Source of the DNA: Bombilactobacillus mellifer | GTDB lineage: Bacteria > Bacillota > Bacilli > Lactobacillales > Lactobacillaceae | Assembly (NCBI RefSeq): GCF_000970795.1 | Contig: NZ_KQ034037.1 | Coordinates: forward strand, 35,058-99,057 | Direction: 5' to 3' | DNA length: 64,000 nt | In this document: piece after piece, positions 1 through 8,823 of the stretch | How positions within the stretch are numbered: the first letter of the stretch is position 1 | Layout of the letters: every line of letters starts with the position of its first letter | Notes under the pieces: model-generated | The model's database searches: none | The model's input: only the letters and a program-made list of their open reading frames with translations | Told to the model about the DNA's origin: nothing | Position numbers and translations under genes: made by a program

Positions 1-2835
1 CACCTGATCGCGGCCGGTTAATTCCATTAAATCATTAAAAGTATACTTATGTCCCTGCTGATAACCGCTGGTGGCTATCCAATAAGGGGAGGCGACTACT
101 CGATTAGTACCAGGAACTCTGGTTCCGGTGTTCGGTACTTTTGGAAGAGATTCATCATAGTGTGTTTGAAAGATGGTACCTAAAATCAAATGATTTAATT
201 TTGAGCAACCACTAAATATACCAACCATATCATTAAGATTAGTGGTACTGAAACTACTGAGGTCTAAACTAGTTAATTCCCTGCAATTTCCAAACATACT
301 ACGCATATATGCGACATTAGTGGTATTGAAATTGCGAACATTTAAATTATTTAATTTCGAGCAATCAGAAAACATCTCACCCATATCAGTCACGTTAGCG
401 GTATTAAAACCGCTGAGATCTAAACTAGTTAAACTAGAGCAATTAGCAAACATACAATACATATTATGAACATTAGCGGTATTAAAACTGCTGAGATCTA
501 AACTAGTTAAACTAGAGCAATCTTCAAACATCTCAGCCATAACAATCACGTTAGCGGTATTAAAACTGCTGAGATCTAAACTAGTTAAACTAGAGCAATT
601 AGCAAACATACAATACATATTATCAACATTAGCCGTATTAAACTTGCTAATATCTAAATTGGTTAATCCTGAGCACCCATCAAACATCTCACACATATCA
701 ATAACCTTGGCAGTATTAAAATTGCTGAGATCTAAATTGGTTAATCCCGAGCACCCATAAAACATTTCACGCATATTAGTAACCTTAGCCGTATTAAAAT
801 TGCTGAGATCTAAATTAGCTAAATTTTTACTCTTCCAAAACATTTGACTCATATTAGTAACATTAGCCGTATTAAACTTGCTAAGATCTAAACTAGTTAA
901 TCCTGAACATACAGCAAACATATCAGCCATATTATGAACCCTGGCAGTATTAAACTTGCTGAGATCTAAACTAGTTAAACTAGAGCAATTAGCAAACATA
1001 TAACTCATATCAGTCACGTTAGCGGTATTGAAATTACTGAGATCTAAATTAGTTAAATCGCAACGTTCAAACATCTCACTCATATTAGTAACGTTAGCGG
1101 TATTCAAATGACTGAAATCGAGTTGAGGACCTTTATAGAATTCAAACATCCCCGACATATTAGTCACGTTGGACGTATCAAAATGACTGAGATCTAGTTG
1201 GGAACCTTTATAGCCCGCGAACATCCAAGACATATTAGTAACATTTGTAGTATTGAAATTGCTGAAATCTAGTTGGGAACCTTTATATCCATAAAACATT
1301 CCGGCCATATTAGTAACGTTAGCGGTATTAAAATGACTGAGATCTAAATTAGCTCCTTGATAATCTAAAAACATCCAAGACATATCAGTCACGTTAGCAG
1401 TATCAAACTGACTTAAATCTAGTTGGGAACCTTTATAGCCCGCGAACATCCCCGACATATTAGTAACGTTAGTCGTATTAAACTTGCTAAGATCTAAATT
1501 GGTTAATCCCGAGCACCCAGAAAACATATCAGACATATCAATAACCTTGGCAGTATTAAACTTGCTAAGATCTAAATTAGTTAATCCCGAGCACCCAGAA
1601 AACATATCAGACATATCAATAACCTTGGCAGTATTAAACTTGCTAAGATCTAAATTAGTTAATCCGCAAGCTTCAAACATATAACTCATATCAGTCACGT
1701 TAGCGGTATTGAAATTACTGAGATCTAAATTAGTTAAATCGCAACGTTCAAACATCTCACTCATATTAGTAACGTTAGCGGTATTCAAATGACTGAAATC
1801 GAGTTGAGGACCTTTATAGAATTCAAACATCCCCGACATATTAGTCACGTTGGACGTATCAAAATGACTGAGATCTAAACTAGCTCCTTGATAATCTAAA
1901 AACATCCCCGACATATTAGTCACGTTGGACGTATCAAAATGACTGAGATCTAAACTAGCTCCTTGATAGCTTTCAAACATCCCCGACATATTAGTCACGT
2001 TAGCGGTGTCGAGATTGGCTAAACCAATAATCTTTTGTAGATTTCTTAAATCTCCAAATAAATAACTGGAATCCTGATTAGCTATAACGCCTGGATCAAT
2101 GATAATTTGTGTTAGCTCTTCATTCCATTGCCAATTACCGTTGAAGATTTCGGGACTTTTGCCAATACTACCAAGAAAATAATTATTACTGTCAACATAA
2201 CCATGACTGCTAGCGCCCAAAATTCCTGCATGGAAATGTAAAATATAATCATCACCTTGGTGCGTATATTCCCACTTACTGGTGCCCCAGGTGCCTTGGG
2301 CAATCGTCTCTACTTGAGGATCTGTGGTAGCTGAAGCGGTATTGACATTATTTGTGGAATCGGTAGCTTGCGGGGTCGCTGGTACCGTAGGTTGGCTTAC
2401 TGGCTGAGTAGCCTCATTAGCACTATTAGCTGACGAAGTAGCTGCCGTGTTCTGAGCCACCGTTTCCTGTTGTGGTTGTGCGGAAGTGGTCGGATTGTTA
2501 TTAGAAGTAGCTGGTTCTTTACTTATGTTCGTCGCAGGTGAAACTGTAGACTGAGTTCTAGGAATTTGGTTTTGGTTAACAGTCTCGCTTCCGATGTCCG
2601 TATTAGTTACAGCTTTTTGTGTGCTAGTCTGCTGATTGACAAGCTGTTCATTTGGATTAGGTTCATTAGATTTCGCAGATTTAGTAGTTAACGTACTTTG
2701 CGGAGCCACCATACTCGTGGCTGTGGGGTCTGGAGCGTTTATAGCTGCCGCAGCCGCTTGTTGTTGCGTTAAGACAAACCCACAAACTAAACCCACGAAT
2801 GTTGTGGTCAGTGCGATACTTTTCTTTTGATTCAA
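1..2835 (-). CDS. BspA-like leucine-rich-repeat surface protein, 3' part off window
   Basis: Secreted surface protein, probably an adhesin. About 945 N-terminal residues are visible; the frame is open to the left edge, so the C-terminus is missing. The start is TTG at 2835, seven bases after a GGAGG, and the same TTG start is used by the paralogue at 3115-5592. Order of parts: a hydrophobic N-terminus ending in an alanine run (signal peptide), a Thr/Ser/Asn/Gln-rich stalk to about residue 170, a short domain with the motif GTWGTSKWEYTHQGDDY, then roughly two dozen 25-residue repeats of the type LDLSKFNTANVTNMSGMF (DUF285/BspA repeats). After these the sequence matches the region that precedes the Mub-like domains of the paralogue. 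The repeat count is over twice that of the neighbour. Family well supported; ligand unknown. Confidence 0.85.
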   Translation of the reverse strand, partial: MNQKKSIALTTTFVGLVCGFVLTQQQAAAAAINAPDPTATSMVAPQSTLTTKSAKSNEPNPNEQLVNQQTSTQKAVTNTDIGSETVNQNQIPRTQSTVSPATNISKEPATSNNNPTTSAQPQQETVAQNTAATSSANSANEATQPVSQPTVPATPQATDSTNNVNTASATTDPQVETIAQGTWGTSKWEYTHQGDDYILHFHAGILGASSHGYVDSNNYFLGSIGKSPEIFNGNWQWNEELTQIIIDPGVIANQDSSYLFGDLRNLQKIIGLANLDTANVTNMSGMFESYQGASLDLSHFDTSNVTNMSGMFLDYQGASLDLSHFDTSNVTNMSGMFEFYKGPQLDFSHLNTANVTNMSEMFERCDLTNLDLSNFNTANVTDMSYMFEACGLTNLDLSKFNTAKVIDMSDMFSGCSGLTNLDLSKFNTAKVIDMSDMFSGCSGLTNLDLSKFNTTNVTNMSGMFAGYKGSQLDLSQFDTANVTDMSWMFLDYQGANLDLSHFNTANVTNMAGMFYGYKGSQLDFSNFNTTNVTNMSWMFAGYKGSQLDLSHFDTSNVTNMSGMFEFYKGPQLDFSHLNTANVTNMSEMFERCDLTNLDLSNFNTANVTDMSYMFANCSSLTSLDLSKFNTARVHNMADMFAVCSGLTSLDLSKFNTANVTNMSQMFWKSKNLANLDLSNFNTAKVTNMREMFYGCSGLTNLDLSNFNTAKVIDMCEMFDGCSGLTNLDISKFNTANVDNMYCMFANCSSLTSLDLSSFNTANVIVMAEMFEDCSSLTSLDLSSFNTANVHNMYCMFANCSSLTSLDLSGFNTANVTDMGEMFSDCSKLNNLNVRNFNTTNVAYMRSMFGNCRELTSLDLSSFSTTNLNDMVGIFSGCSKLNHLILGTIFQTHYDESLPKVPNTGTRVPGTNRVVASPYWIATSGYQQGHKYTFNDLMELTGRDQV
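993..1877. repeat. 204-bp duplicated block inside BspA repeats
   Basis: Bases 993-1196 and 1674-1877 read identically over about 204 bp, offset 681 bp. They cover about 2.7 of the 25-residue repeats, whereas most neighbouring repeats differ at many positions. This indicates a recent segmental duplication or gene conversion within the gene. Confidence 0.8.
1474..1650. repeat. 75-bp near-perfect tandem repeats in BspA gene
   Basis: Two consecutive 75-bp units (25 codons) are almost base-for-base identical and followed by a partial third. It is a young tandem expansion of the leucine-rich repeat, able to change the protein length by slippage or recombination. Confidence 0.75.
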
Positions 2836-2891
2836 AACAATTCCTCCTTATGTAAGTTTAGATATAACCTTATAGAACCGATTACAAATTT

Positions 2892-2900
2892 ATCTTAGCA
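2892..2900 (-). promoter_or_regulatory. Extended -10 of first BspA gene
   Basis: Minus-strand TGCTAAGAT (TGn plus a -10-like TAAGAT) about 57 bases before the TTG start. The same AGTGCTAAGATRAA block is found at the same place before the second BspA gene while the surrounding bases differ, which supports a shared promoter. No good -35 is seen. Confidence 0.5.
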
Positions 2901-3072
2901 CTTTATGAAGAAATAAATTAATCTATTTTGAATGTTCACAATGATCATGATCAAGGGACTCCATTAGCTGAAATGCAATTAACTAAGCTGTAGAAATAAT
3001 TAGTTTTGCGCCTATTTAAAATCAGTAACTGATTCCTTAGTAGCTTTCTAATATATAATGAATTTATTACAT

Positions 3073-3104
3073 AAAAAAAAACCCTTCCTTGTAGGAAGGA
3101 TTTT
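3073..3104 (-). terminator. Rho-independent terminator of second BspA gene
   Basis: On the minus strand, stem CCTTCCT / AGGAAGG followed by a run of Ts, just after the stop at 3115. Confidence 0.85.
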
Positions 3105-3114
3105 GCTTAAAAAC

Positions 3115-5592
3115 CTAGTTATTCGGAGTATAGTAGACATCAACAGTCTGATCACTATCTTGATCCGTGACCAGTTGCGCTGCTACTTGGTCTTGACTAG
3201 CAGTATAACCGGCTACTGTAGGAATGTTGATCGCATCCCAATAACCAGTATTCCAGTGCCCGTAAGTTTCATTGCCGGTCACTATATCAATTTGGACACT
3301 GCGTTGTAATAAAGCTACTTGGTTGTAAGTCTTAATTTGACCATTCGTCTGATGTAAATTCACTGTCCGGGTTATGGTCTTATATTCCATGCTTTCTTCT
3401 TGTTTGTGACTGACATTAACCTGAATGATTTGCTTACCTGAGCCATCAATCGTAATTGTTGCCGGCGTTGCTGTGGTTATCTCATATCCCTCAGGCACTT
3501 GATAATTCGGCACAATCGTTTGGCCGGTATAGCCCGTAATGGTTTGTTTACCTACGATTTGTCCTTGATCCAGGTACTGAATTTCGACTGTTTGTAATTG
3601 TGGTTGATAGTGGACATTAATAGTTTCATCTACTGTTTCTCCGTTCACTGTTTGGGCGGCAATGGAGGAATCACTGGCTTGATATCCGGCAATTTCAGGA
3701 ATCTGGTAAGCGTCCCACTGGGCTGTAGACCAAGCTCCGTAAGTTTTGGATCCATCAGGATTAATTGTAACCGGACGATGAACCATCACGGTTTGTAATT
3801 CTGTTTTCAGAGAACCATCAGGTTGATGAATTCTAATGGCGCGTGTAACAGCTTTAGTTTCCGTCGTTTGGGTAAACGCAGGAGTGCTGTCCCAATCATA
3901 AGTGGTAACCTGATTACGTCCCGTTAAAGTCATTAATTCATCAGCAGTATATTTGTGTCCCTGTTGGTAACCACTGGTGGCTACCCAATAGGGTGAGGCA
4001 ACTACCCGATCCTTACCAGGGATGTTGGTACCGGTCTTTGGAATATGGGGTAATGCAGCGTAGTTATTGAAAAGAGTGTCAGGTCCTAAAATCAAATGAT
4101 TTAAGTTATCACAAGCAGCAAACATCGAGTACATATTAGTAACATTTATTGTACTAAAACTGCTGAGATCTAAACTATTTAATCCCGAGCAAACATAAAA
4201 CATCCAACGCATATCAGTAACCTTGGCTGTATTGAAATTGTTTAAGTCTAAACTGGTGATATTATTACAGCCATCAAACATGTAACTCATATCAGTAACA
4301 TTATCCGTATTGAACTTACTAAGATCTAAACTATTTAATTTGTAGCACCCAAGAAACATACCAGACATATTAGTAACGTTAGCGGTATTGAAATAACTGA
4401 GATTTAAACTGGTTAATGCGCAACCTGCAAACATATAACTCATGTCAGTCACTTTAGAAGTATCAAAATTATTGAGATCTAGTTGGGAACCTTGATAGCC
4501 ATCAAACATCCCGGCCATATTAGTAACGTTAGCAGTATTGAACTTACTAAGATCTAAACTAGCTCCTTGATAGCCTCCAAACATCCAAGACATATCAGTA
4601 ACGTTAGAAGTGTTGAAATGATTGAGATCTAAATTCGTTAAATTGTTGCAGCCCCAAAACATCCTAGACGTATCAGTAACTTTATCAGTATTGAACTTGC
4701 TGAGATCTAAATTAGTTAATCCTGAGCATCCAGCAAACATATATGACATATTAGTAACGTTAGTAGTATCGAGATTAGCTAGACCAATAATCTTTTTTAG
4801 ATTTTTTAAATATCCAAATAAATAACTGGAATCCCGATTAGCTATAACGCCCGGATCAATGATAATTTGTGTTAGTGCTTCACTCCATTGCCAGTTACTG
4901 TTGAAGATTTCGGGGCTAGCACCTATACTACCTAAGTAATGATATAGGGCACTATTATTTGGATCTATTATAGTTTTCGGACTGCTAGCACCGAAGGTCC
5001 CCTCATGGAAATGTAAGATATAGTCATCACCTTGATGCGTATATTCCCACTTACTGGTGCCCCAAGTACCTTGGGCAATTGTTTCTAATTGGGGATCCGT
5101 AGTAGTTGAGGTATTGTTGGCGCTATTTGTTGATTTGTTAGCTTGCGGGTTTGCTGGTGCTGTATATTGGCTTACTGGTTGAGTAGTCTCACTAGCGCTA
5201 TTAGCTAACGAGGCAGCTGCCTGTTGTGGTTGTACTGTTGAATCACTGTTGTTATTTGAAGTACTACTTTGTACAGCTGCGGTAGCTTCAGGAGAAGCTG
5301 TTGAATGGGTTACAGAAGTTTGATTCTGGTTAGCAGTCTCAGCGTTGTTATTCGTATTATTTGCAGCCTTTTGGGAATTGGTTGGTTGAATGGGAGTCTG
5401 GTTATTCTGGATTGATCCGTCATTCTTAGCGGGAATAGTGGTAGTTGCTGAACTCTGAGAAGCTACCATACTTGTGATGGTATAGTCAGGCTTATCGGTA
5501 GTTGCAGCGGCAGATTGTTGTTGATTCAAAATAAGACCACAAACTAAACCTACAAACGTTGTGGTTATAGTAAGACTTTTCTTTGTATTCAA
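3115..5592 (-). CDS. BspA-like leucine-rich-repeat surface protein with Mub-like domains
   Basis: Secreted 825-residue protein, paralogue of the gene at 1-2835. The start is TTG at 5592. Parts: signal peptide (hydrophobic TTTFVGLVCGLIL, then AAA), low-complexity Asn/Thr/Gln stalk to about residue 165, a GTWGTSKWEYTHQGDDY domain, about ten 25-residue DUF285 repeats (about 265-500), then two or three Mub-like units with TRTVNLHQTNG- and DQTVDVYYTPNN-type sequence, known from lactobacillar mucus-binding proteins. It stops directly after the last Mub-like unit; there is no LPxTG motif, membrane segment or charged tail, so sortase anchoring is not expected. It could be released or held non-covalently. 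A hairpin terminator follows, so it is a single-gene unit. Confidence 0.85.
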   Translation of the reverse strand: MNTKKSLTITTTFVGLVCGLILNQQQSAAATTDKPDYTITSMVASQSSATTTIPAKNDGSIQNNQTPIQPTNSQKAANNTNNNAETANQNQTSVTHSTASPEATAAVQSSTSNNNSDSTVQPQQAAASLANSASETTQPVSQYTAPANPQANKSTNSANNTSTTTDPQLETIAQGTWGTSKWEYTHQGDDYILHFHEGTFGASSPKTIIDPNNSALYHYLGSIGASPEIFNSNWQWSEALTQIIIDPGVIANRDSSYLFGYLKNLKKIIGLANLDTTNVTNMSYMFAGCSGLTNLDLSKFNTDKVTDTSRMFWGCNNLTNLDLNHFNTSNVTDMSWMFGGYQGASLDLSKFNTANVTNMAGMFDGYQGSQLDLNNFDTSKVTDMSYMFAGCALTSLNLSYFNTANVTNMSGMFLGCYKLNSLDLSKFNTDNVTDMSYMFDGCNNITSLDLNNFNTAKVTDMRWMFYVCSGLNSLDLSSFSTINVTNMYSMFAACDNLNHLILGPDTLFNNYAALPHIPKTGTNIPGKDRVVASPYWVATSGYQQGHKYTADELMTLTGRNQVTTYDWDSTPAFTQTTETKAVTRAIRIHQPDGSLKTELQTVMVHRPVTINPDGSKTYGAWSTAQWDAYQIPEIAGYQASDSSIAAQTVNGETVDETINVHYQPQLQTVEIQYLDQGQIVGKQTITGYTGQTIVPNYQVPEGYEITTATPATITIDGSGKQIIQVNVSHKQEESMEYKTITRTVNLHQTNGQIKTYNQVALLQRSVQIDIVTGNETYGHWNTGYWDAINIPTVAGYTASQDQVAAQLVTDQDSDQTVDVYYTPNN

Positions 5593-5648
5593 AACTATCC
5601 ATCTTCTTTTTTTAATGAGTTAGATCTTACACAATCGATCATGGGTTC

Positions 5649-5657
5649 ATCTTAGCA
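5649..5657 (-). promoter_or_regulatory. Extended -10 of second BspA gene
   Basis: Minus-strand TGCTAAGAT, identical to the element before the first BspA gene and at a similar distance from its TTG start (about 57 bases). The -35 is not clear. Confidence 0.5.
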
Positions 5658-5828
5658 CTCAATTGAATGAATAATGGATTTAAAGATTATCCATGCGGAC
5701 TTATTGAATTTCTAAAATACTTAGCTAATCAATTGATTCAAAGAACATCATTTATTTCTAGTCGATTAATTTAAAAAATACTACAAAAAAACTCCTCCTA
5801 ATGGAAGAGTACTAACTGAAAATAGAAA

Positions 5829-5862
5829 AATTCCCAAGCCATTTTGGCAAGGGAATTTTGGG
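5829..5862. terminator. Hairpin with A/T flanks, terminator-like
   Basis: AATTCCC and GGGAATT arms enclose an inner GCC/GGC pair, with A-rich sequence on one side and TTTT on the other. No gene obviously ends here; it may mark a decayed transcript next to the toxin-antitoxin array. Confidence 0.4.
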
Positions 5863-6161
5863 ATTATAAAGTAAAAATGAAAGTTACAATGAGCAATTGT
5901 AATTGATTCTTAATCACCCCAGAATTAAGAACCAGTAACAGTCTAACATATACGATTATATTGATTCAAGCATTCTATTTATTATTGCTGTATACATGTA
6001 TATAGTTAGGCCATATAACTCATGTATAGTTGTACTAAACCCGAGTTTGGCTATTTAAAGAACTGGCTTGATATAACTTGTATTTTTAAAATAATTACGA
6101 ACAATCATTTGTTATCTGTATATTTATTCCAAAATACTATTCGATTAGCATATGCATTTTA

Positions 6162-6209
6162 GATGTTGCCGCGGACTCCAACCGCCTCCTCCGTTACCGC
6201 GGCAACATC
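6162..6209. other. GC-rich hairpin A1 with CCTCCTCCG loop
   Basis: A perfect 13-bp stem (GATGTTGCCGCGG at 6162-6174 with its complement at 6197-6209) encloses a 22-base loop containing CGCCTCCTCCG. It lies in very AT-rich sequence. The element recurs at 8003-8048 with stem and loop unchanged although the flanks have diverged. On the plus strand the loop resembles an anti-Shine-Dalgarno; on the minus strand it reads CGGAGGAGG. No reading frame fits. Function unknown. Confidence 0.75.
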
Positions 6210-6426
6210 TCGATTTAGATTGTAAATCTAAAGTTATATTCAAAGGAATTCAACTGAGCAATTAACCCCAAGCTTTCTCCTTGAATAAGCATGGATTGCT
6301 TTATAACTTTAATTAATAAAATTTAAAAACGATCAAACCCTTGTTATTACAACAGTTTGATCGTCTTTAAAAAATTGGGTGCAATGAGTCATAGTGGCTT
6401 GCTTTTCTAAAAAGTAGGTAATGCTT

Positions 6427-6560
6427 ATGGTGTAAAAACCTTAAACTCCAGATCCTATAGAAAGGAAAGTCAAAAAGGTATCTGTTAAATAAGCTTTAAC
6501 ATTAATGTTTTTTACTTTAATAATCTGCCTCATCGCATTAATGCTAAAAAATAATCTAGA
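6427..6560 (+). pseudogene. Decayed type I holin-like toxin module (copy A)
   Basis: Aligns with the intact modules to its right. The 5' TAGTGGCTT element (6391-6399), the minimal upstream ORF ATG-GTG-TAA (6427-6435) and much of the toxin frame are recognisable. The GTG start has become GTA (6478), the fifth codon is TAA, and the middle has lost bases. The toxin promoter is also missing: no TTGACA/TATAAT pair is seen and the upstream palindrome has drifted. The 3' AAGCCACTA element and an antisense promoter survive (see 6695-6723). Confidence 0.7.
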
Positions 6561-6694
6561 AAAGATTTTTTAGACTATTTATATAATTTATCTTAAAGCC
6601 ACTAAAACCGATTGCTAGGGACTGATTAACTTCCTCGGCTTCAGCCCCTATTGAGACAATAAATATAGTGCACCATTTACTGCCTCATAATGCA

Positions 6695-6723
6695 AATATA
6701 GCATATTATCTTTAAAGCTACAA
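6695..6723 (-). promoter_or_regulatory. Antisense RNA promoter of decayed module A
   Basis: Minus strand TTGTAG (6718-6723), 17-bp spacer, TATATT (6695-6700), in the position of the antitoxin-RNA promoter of the intact modules. The antisense RNA could still be made although its own toxin is dead. Confidence 0.5.
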
Positions 6724-6814
6724 TTTAATTATTAAAAAGGATTTTTGATAGCAGTTAAGTTTTTCTGCTTACTAAACCTCCAAACATAGAGTAATTAATT
6801 TTAGTTAAAAGTGT

Positions 6815-6873
6815 CTTAAACCCTTGCGGCACAAGGTTTTAAGGTTGACAAACCAATCTATTTTTGTTATAAT
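6815..6873 (+). promoter_or_regulatory. Palindrome plus consensus promoter of toxin module 1
   Basis: TTGACA (6845-6850), 17 bp, TATAAT (6868-6873): a perfect sigma-A promoter. Directly upstream lies the near-perfect palindrome CTTAAACCCTTG-loop-complement (6815-6843, loop CGGCA, one mismatch), ending one base before the -35. It could be an operator or the terminator of an upstream transcript. It recurs before modules 2 and 3. Confidence 0.85.
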
Positions 6874-6975
6874 AATGGTGCATTGAGTGATAGTGGCTTA
6901 CTTTTCTAGAAAGTAGGTGGTGCTTATGTATGATAAATAACATAAACAACAAAACCTATAGAAGGGAAGTAAAAA

Positions 6976-7065
6976 GTGTCTGTAAAAGACGCTTTAACAT
7001 TAATGCTAATGTTCGGCGATTTAATTATTGCCCTCATAGCATTAATATTGAATAATAAAAAATAG
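6976..7065 (+). CDS. Type I toxin, holin-like small membrane peptide (module 1)
   Basis: A 29-residue peptide beginning MSVKDALTLMLMFGDLI and ending NNKK: an N-terminal SVxxAL motif, one membrane segment and a lysine tail. This fits the Hol_Tox / TxpA-BsrG-SprG class of type I toxins, which damage the membrane when translated. The GTG start at 6976 sits 6-7 bases after AAGGGAAG. The mRNA should start near 6880 and end at the hairpin 7127-7161. Its 5' TAGTGGCTT (6891-6899) can pair with AAGCCACTA (7104-7112) in its 3' end, a long-range fold typical of such mRNAs. A minimal ORF, ATG TAT GAT AAA TAA (6926-6940), sits behind its own GGTGG-type ribosome site. Family assignment is from pattern only; toxicity is inferred. 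Confidence 0.75.
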   Translation: MSVKDALTLMLMFGDLIIALIALILNNKK

Positions 7066-7196
7066 TCTAAAAAATATTTTTTAGACTATTAATTCAATTT
7101 AAAAAGCCACTAAAACGATTTGCTAGGAACTGATTACCTGCAATGTAATCAGTTCTTTTTTATGCAATGATGTTACTACATCATTCATCGCTTTAC
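7061..7196 (-). ncRNA. Antisense antitoxin RNA of module 1
   Basis: Predicted RNA of about 135 nt converging on the toxin mRNA. Promoter on the minus strand: TTGTAC (7226-7231), 17 bp, TATACT (7203-7208). It would end at the A/T hairpin 7061-7090 (AATAGTCTAAAAAA arm) just behind the toxin stop codon. It overlaps about 100 nt of the 3' end of the toxin mRNA, the arrangement of txpA/RatA and bsrG/SR4. Ends are inferred from promoter and terminator positions. Confidence 0.7.
7127..7161 (+). terminator. Terminator of toxin mRNA 1
   Basis: Stem GAACTGATTAC / GTAATCAGTTC, 7-base loop, then TTTTTT. Confidence 0.85.
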
Positions 7197-7252
7197 GTTG
7201 TAAGTATAACATATTTTTTTAAAATGTACAATTTGGGTATCATATTTTGGTG

Positions 7253-7293
7253 GCAGCTGGGGGCGCCAGCCTCCTCCGCTGCCCTCCAGCTGC
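7253..7293. other. GC-rich hairpin B1 with CTCCTCC loop
   Basis: Outer stem GCAGCTGG (7253-7260) with CCAGCTGC (7286-7293), inner CAGC/GCTG pair that leaves a CTCCTCC loop. The stem sequence differs completely from hairpins A1/A2, but the CCTCCTCCG loop is the same. It lies about 20 bp upstream of the antisense promoter of module 1. Confidence 0.75.
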
Positions 7294-7404
7294 TACAGTT
7301 TAAACATCAATAGCTTATGATTTGAGGTTGGTTAACGATTACTTCCCTAGGTTCATGTTATGATACATATATCATATTAGCAATAAAGCCCAAAATTTCA
7401 AAAG

Positions 7405-7436
7405 CCAGTCCTACCGCAAATGGGTTGGTTTTTTTA
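7405..7436 (+). terminator. Rho-independent terminator, orphan
   Basis: CCAGTCC and GGGTTGG arms (two G-U pairs) with a TTTTTTT tail. A TGTTATGAT extended -10-like site lies about 40 bases upstream, so a very short RNA is possible; no ORF was found between them. Confidence 0.5.
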
Positions 7437-8002
7437 TGCAGTTAGATGTTAACTTACTGTTTATTATTTTCTGCGTTTCTAACCTGTCAGTAAGTAGTTT
7501 TAAAACTTCTCCCTCCTACAGGGACAATAATCAAAGTAAATCAATACTGCAGTAGTGAAATATACCTTCTTTTTAGGCAAATGACAAAAGTATTATATCA
7601 GCTTTATTCTGACACCTTTTTTAGCAACGCCTGGGAACATAAGACTAAATTTTAAAATGAGGGCTTTTAAGTACTAAATAGTACTTGTAAATGAATAATC
7701 GTAATCGATCATGAATAACTCTAAAGTTCAAAATTAGCTGCAGTTTAGCATATTTAGTTATTCAAACAACCCATTTATTATTAATAGATACATGTATATA
7801 GTTGGCCATCTAATTCGAGCAGAATGTTCAAATAGCATATTAGATATTATCATCTTTGACTGTTGTCAGTTTGTATTAAGCCCGATTTTTTTATTTAAAA
7901 AATTACCTTGATCTAGCTTACATTTTTAAACTAATTATTAACAAGCACTAGTCATTAATATATTTTTTTTGAAATATCATTCAATGAGCATCTAAATTTT
8001 GT

Positions 8003-8048
8003 ATGTTGCCGCGGACTCCAACCGCCTCCTCCGTTACCGCGGCAACAT
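8003..8048. other. GC-rich hairpin A2 with CCTCCTCCG loop
   Basis: Second copy of the 6162-6209 hairpin: a 12-bp perfect stem (ATGTTGCCGCGG) with the identical 22-base loop. Flanks align with the A1 flanks but with many differences and indels, so stem and loop look selectively kept. Confidence 0.75.
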
Positions 8049-8304
8049 CTATATTTAGATTGCGAATCTAAAGTCATATTCAAAAGACTTCGACTGGGAA
8101 AGTAACCCGCAATCTTTGTCTTTGAGTCTGCGTAAATTATTGTATAACGTTAATTAATAAAACTTAAAAACGACCAAGCTATTATATTAAAATAGTTTGA
8201 TCGTCTTTAAAAAAATATAATGTAATGAATAATAACGGCTTGCTTTTCTCAAAGTGAAGAAATCCTTATGGTGTAAAAACTTTAAACTCCAGATCCTTAA
8301 GAAA

Positions 8305-8382
8305 ATGAGTAGAAAAGTATTTGCCAAAATCATTCTAACATTAATGATAATGTTTGACAATTCAGTAATCACGTTTTTCTGA
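8305..8382 (+). pseudogene. Decayed type I holin-like toxin (copy B)
   Basis: Keeps the upstream ORF ATG-GTG-TAA (8268-8276) and a 25-codon frame whose core ILTLMIMFDNSVI aligns with the toxins, but the usual GTG is now an internal GTA, the ribosome site is lost, the C-terminal lysine tail is missing and the TTGACA/TATAAT promoter is gone. Probably non-functional; a weak alternative ATG at 8305 keeps the frame open. Confidence 0.6.
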
Positions 8383-8565
8383 GTAAGAGTAAATAATCTA
8401 ATTAAACCCATTTGTTAAGGATTGGTGAACTTGTAAGTCTTCAGTACTTTTGAATCAATTATCTAATACATCATTAATTGATCCACAATGATTTTTTATA
8501 ATATTTAGGGTCTCCAATGTACTACACACATAAAAATGAAGTAATTCTTTTTAGTAAAAAAGCGG

Positions 8566-8624
8566 CTCAAACCCTTGCGGCACAAGGGTTTGAGGTTGAC
8601 AAACTTATATATTTTTGGTATAAT
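8566..8624 (+). promoter_or_regulatory. Palindrome plus consensus promoter of toxin module 2
   Basis: Perfect 12-bp palindrome CTCAAACCCTTG, loop CGGCA, complement (8566-8594), one base before TTGACA (8596-8601); 17-bp spacer; TATAAT (8619-8624) with an upstream TGG extension. Confidence 0.88.
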
Positions 8625-8726
8625 AATGGTGCATTGAGTGATAGTGGCTTACTTTTCTAGAAAGTAGGTGGTGCTTATGTATGATAAATAACATAAACAA
8701 TAAAACCTATAGAAGGGAAGTCCAAA

Positions 8727-8816
8727 GTGTCTGTAAAAGACGCTTTGATGTTAATGCTGATGTTCGGCAATTTGATAATTGCCCTCATTGCATTAATGTC
8801 AAATAATAAAAAATAG
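8727..8816 (+). CDS. Type I toxin, holin-like small membrane peptide (module 2)
   Basis: 29 residues starting MSVKDALMLMLMFGNLI and ending SNNKK; close paralogue of the module 1 and 3 toxins. The GTG start lies behind AGAAGGGAAG. The upstream ORF at 8677-8691 (Met-Tyr-Asp-Lys) and its GGTGG site are identical to module 1. The 5' TAGTGGCTT and 3' AAGCCACTA complementary elements are present. The mRNA would run from about 8631 to the hairpin at 8891-8926. Membrane-acting type I toxin by family analogy (Hol_Tox class). Confidence 0.75.
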   Translation: MSVKDALMLMLMFGNLIIALIALMSNNKK

Positions 8817-8823
8817 TCTAAAA

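Noticed and set aside
242-1684. Plus-strand ORFs with LRSKLVNPEHPENIS-type repeats
   Set aside because: They are antisense readings of the BspA repeats, have no ribosome sites and break at each unit change.
200-2020. Regular ~75-bp repeats resembling a CRISPR array
   Set aside because: The repeats are codon-phased, encode 25-residue BspA units in one long open frame, and there are no unique spacers or cas genes.
5829-5862. Hairpin as the terminator of a small RNA
   Set aside because: No promoter or ORF leading into it on either strand is convincing; listed only as terminator-like.
8187-8411. 74-codon minus-strand ORF in the toxin array
   Set aside because: It runs antisense through decayed toxin copy B, has no ribosome site and matches nothing; explained by the decayed module.
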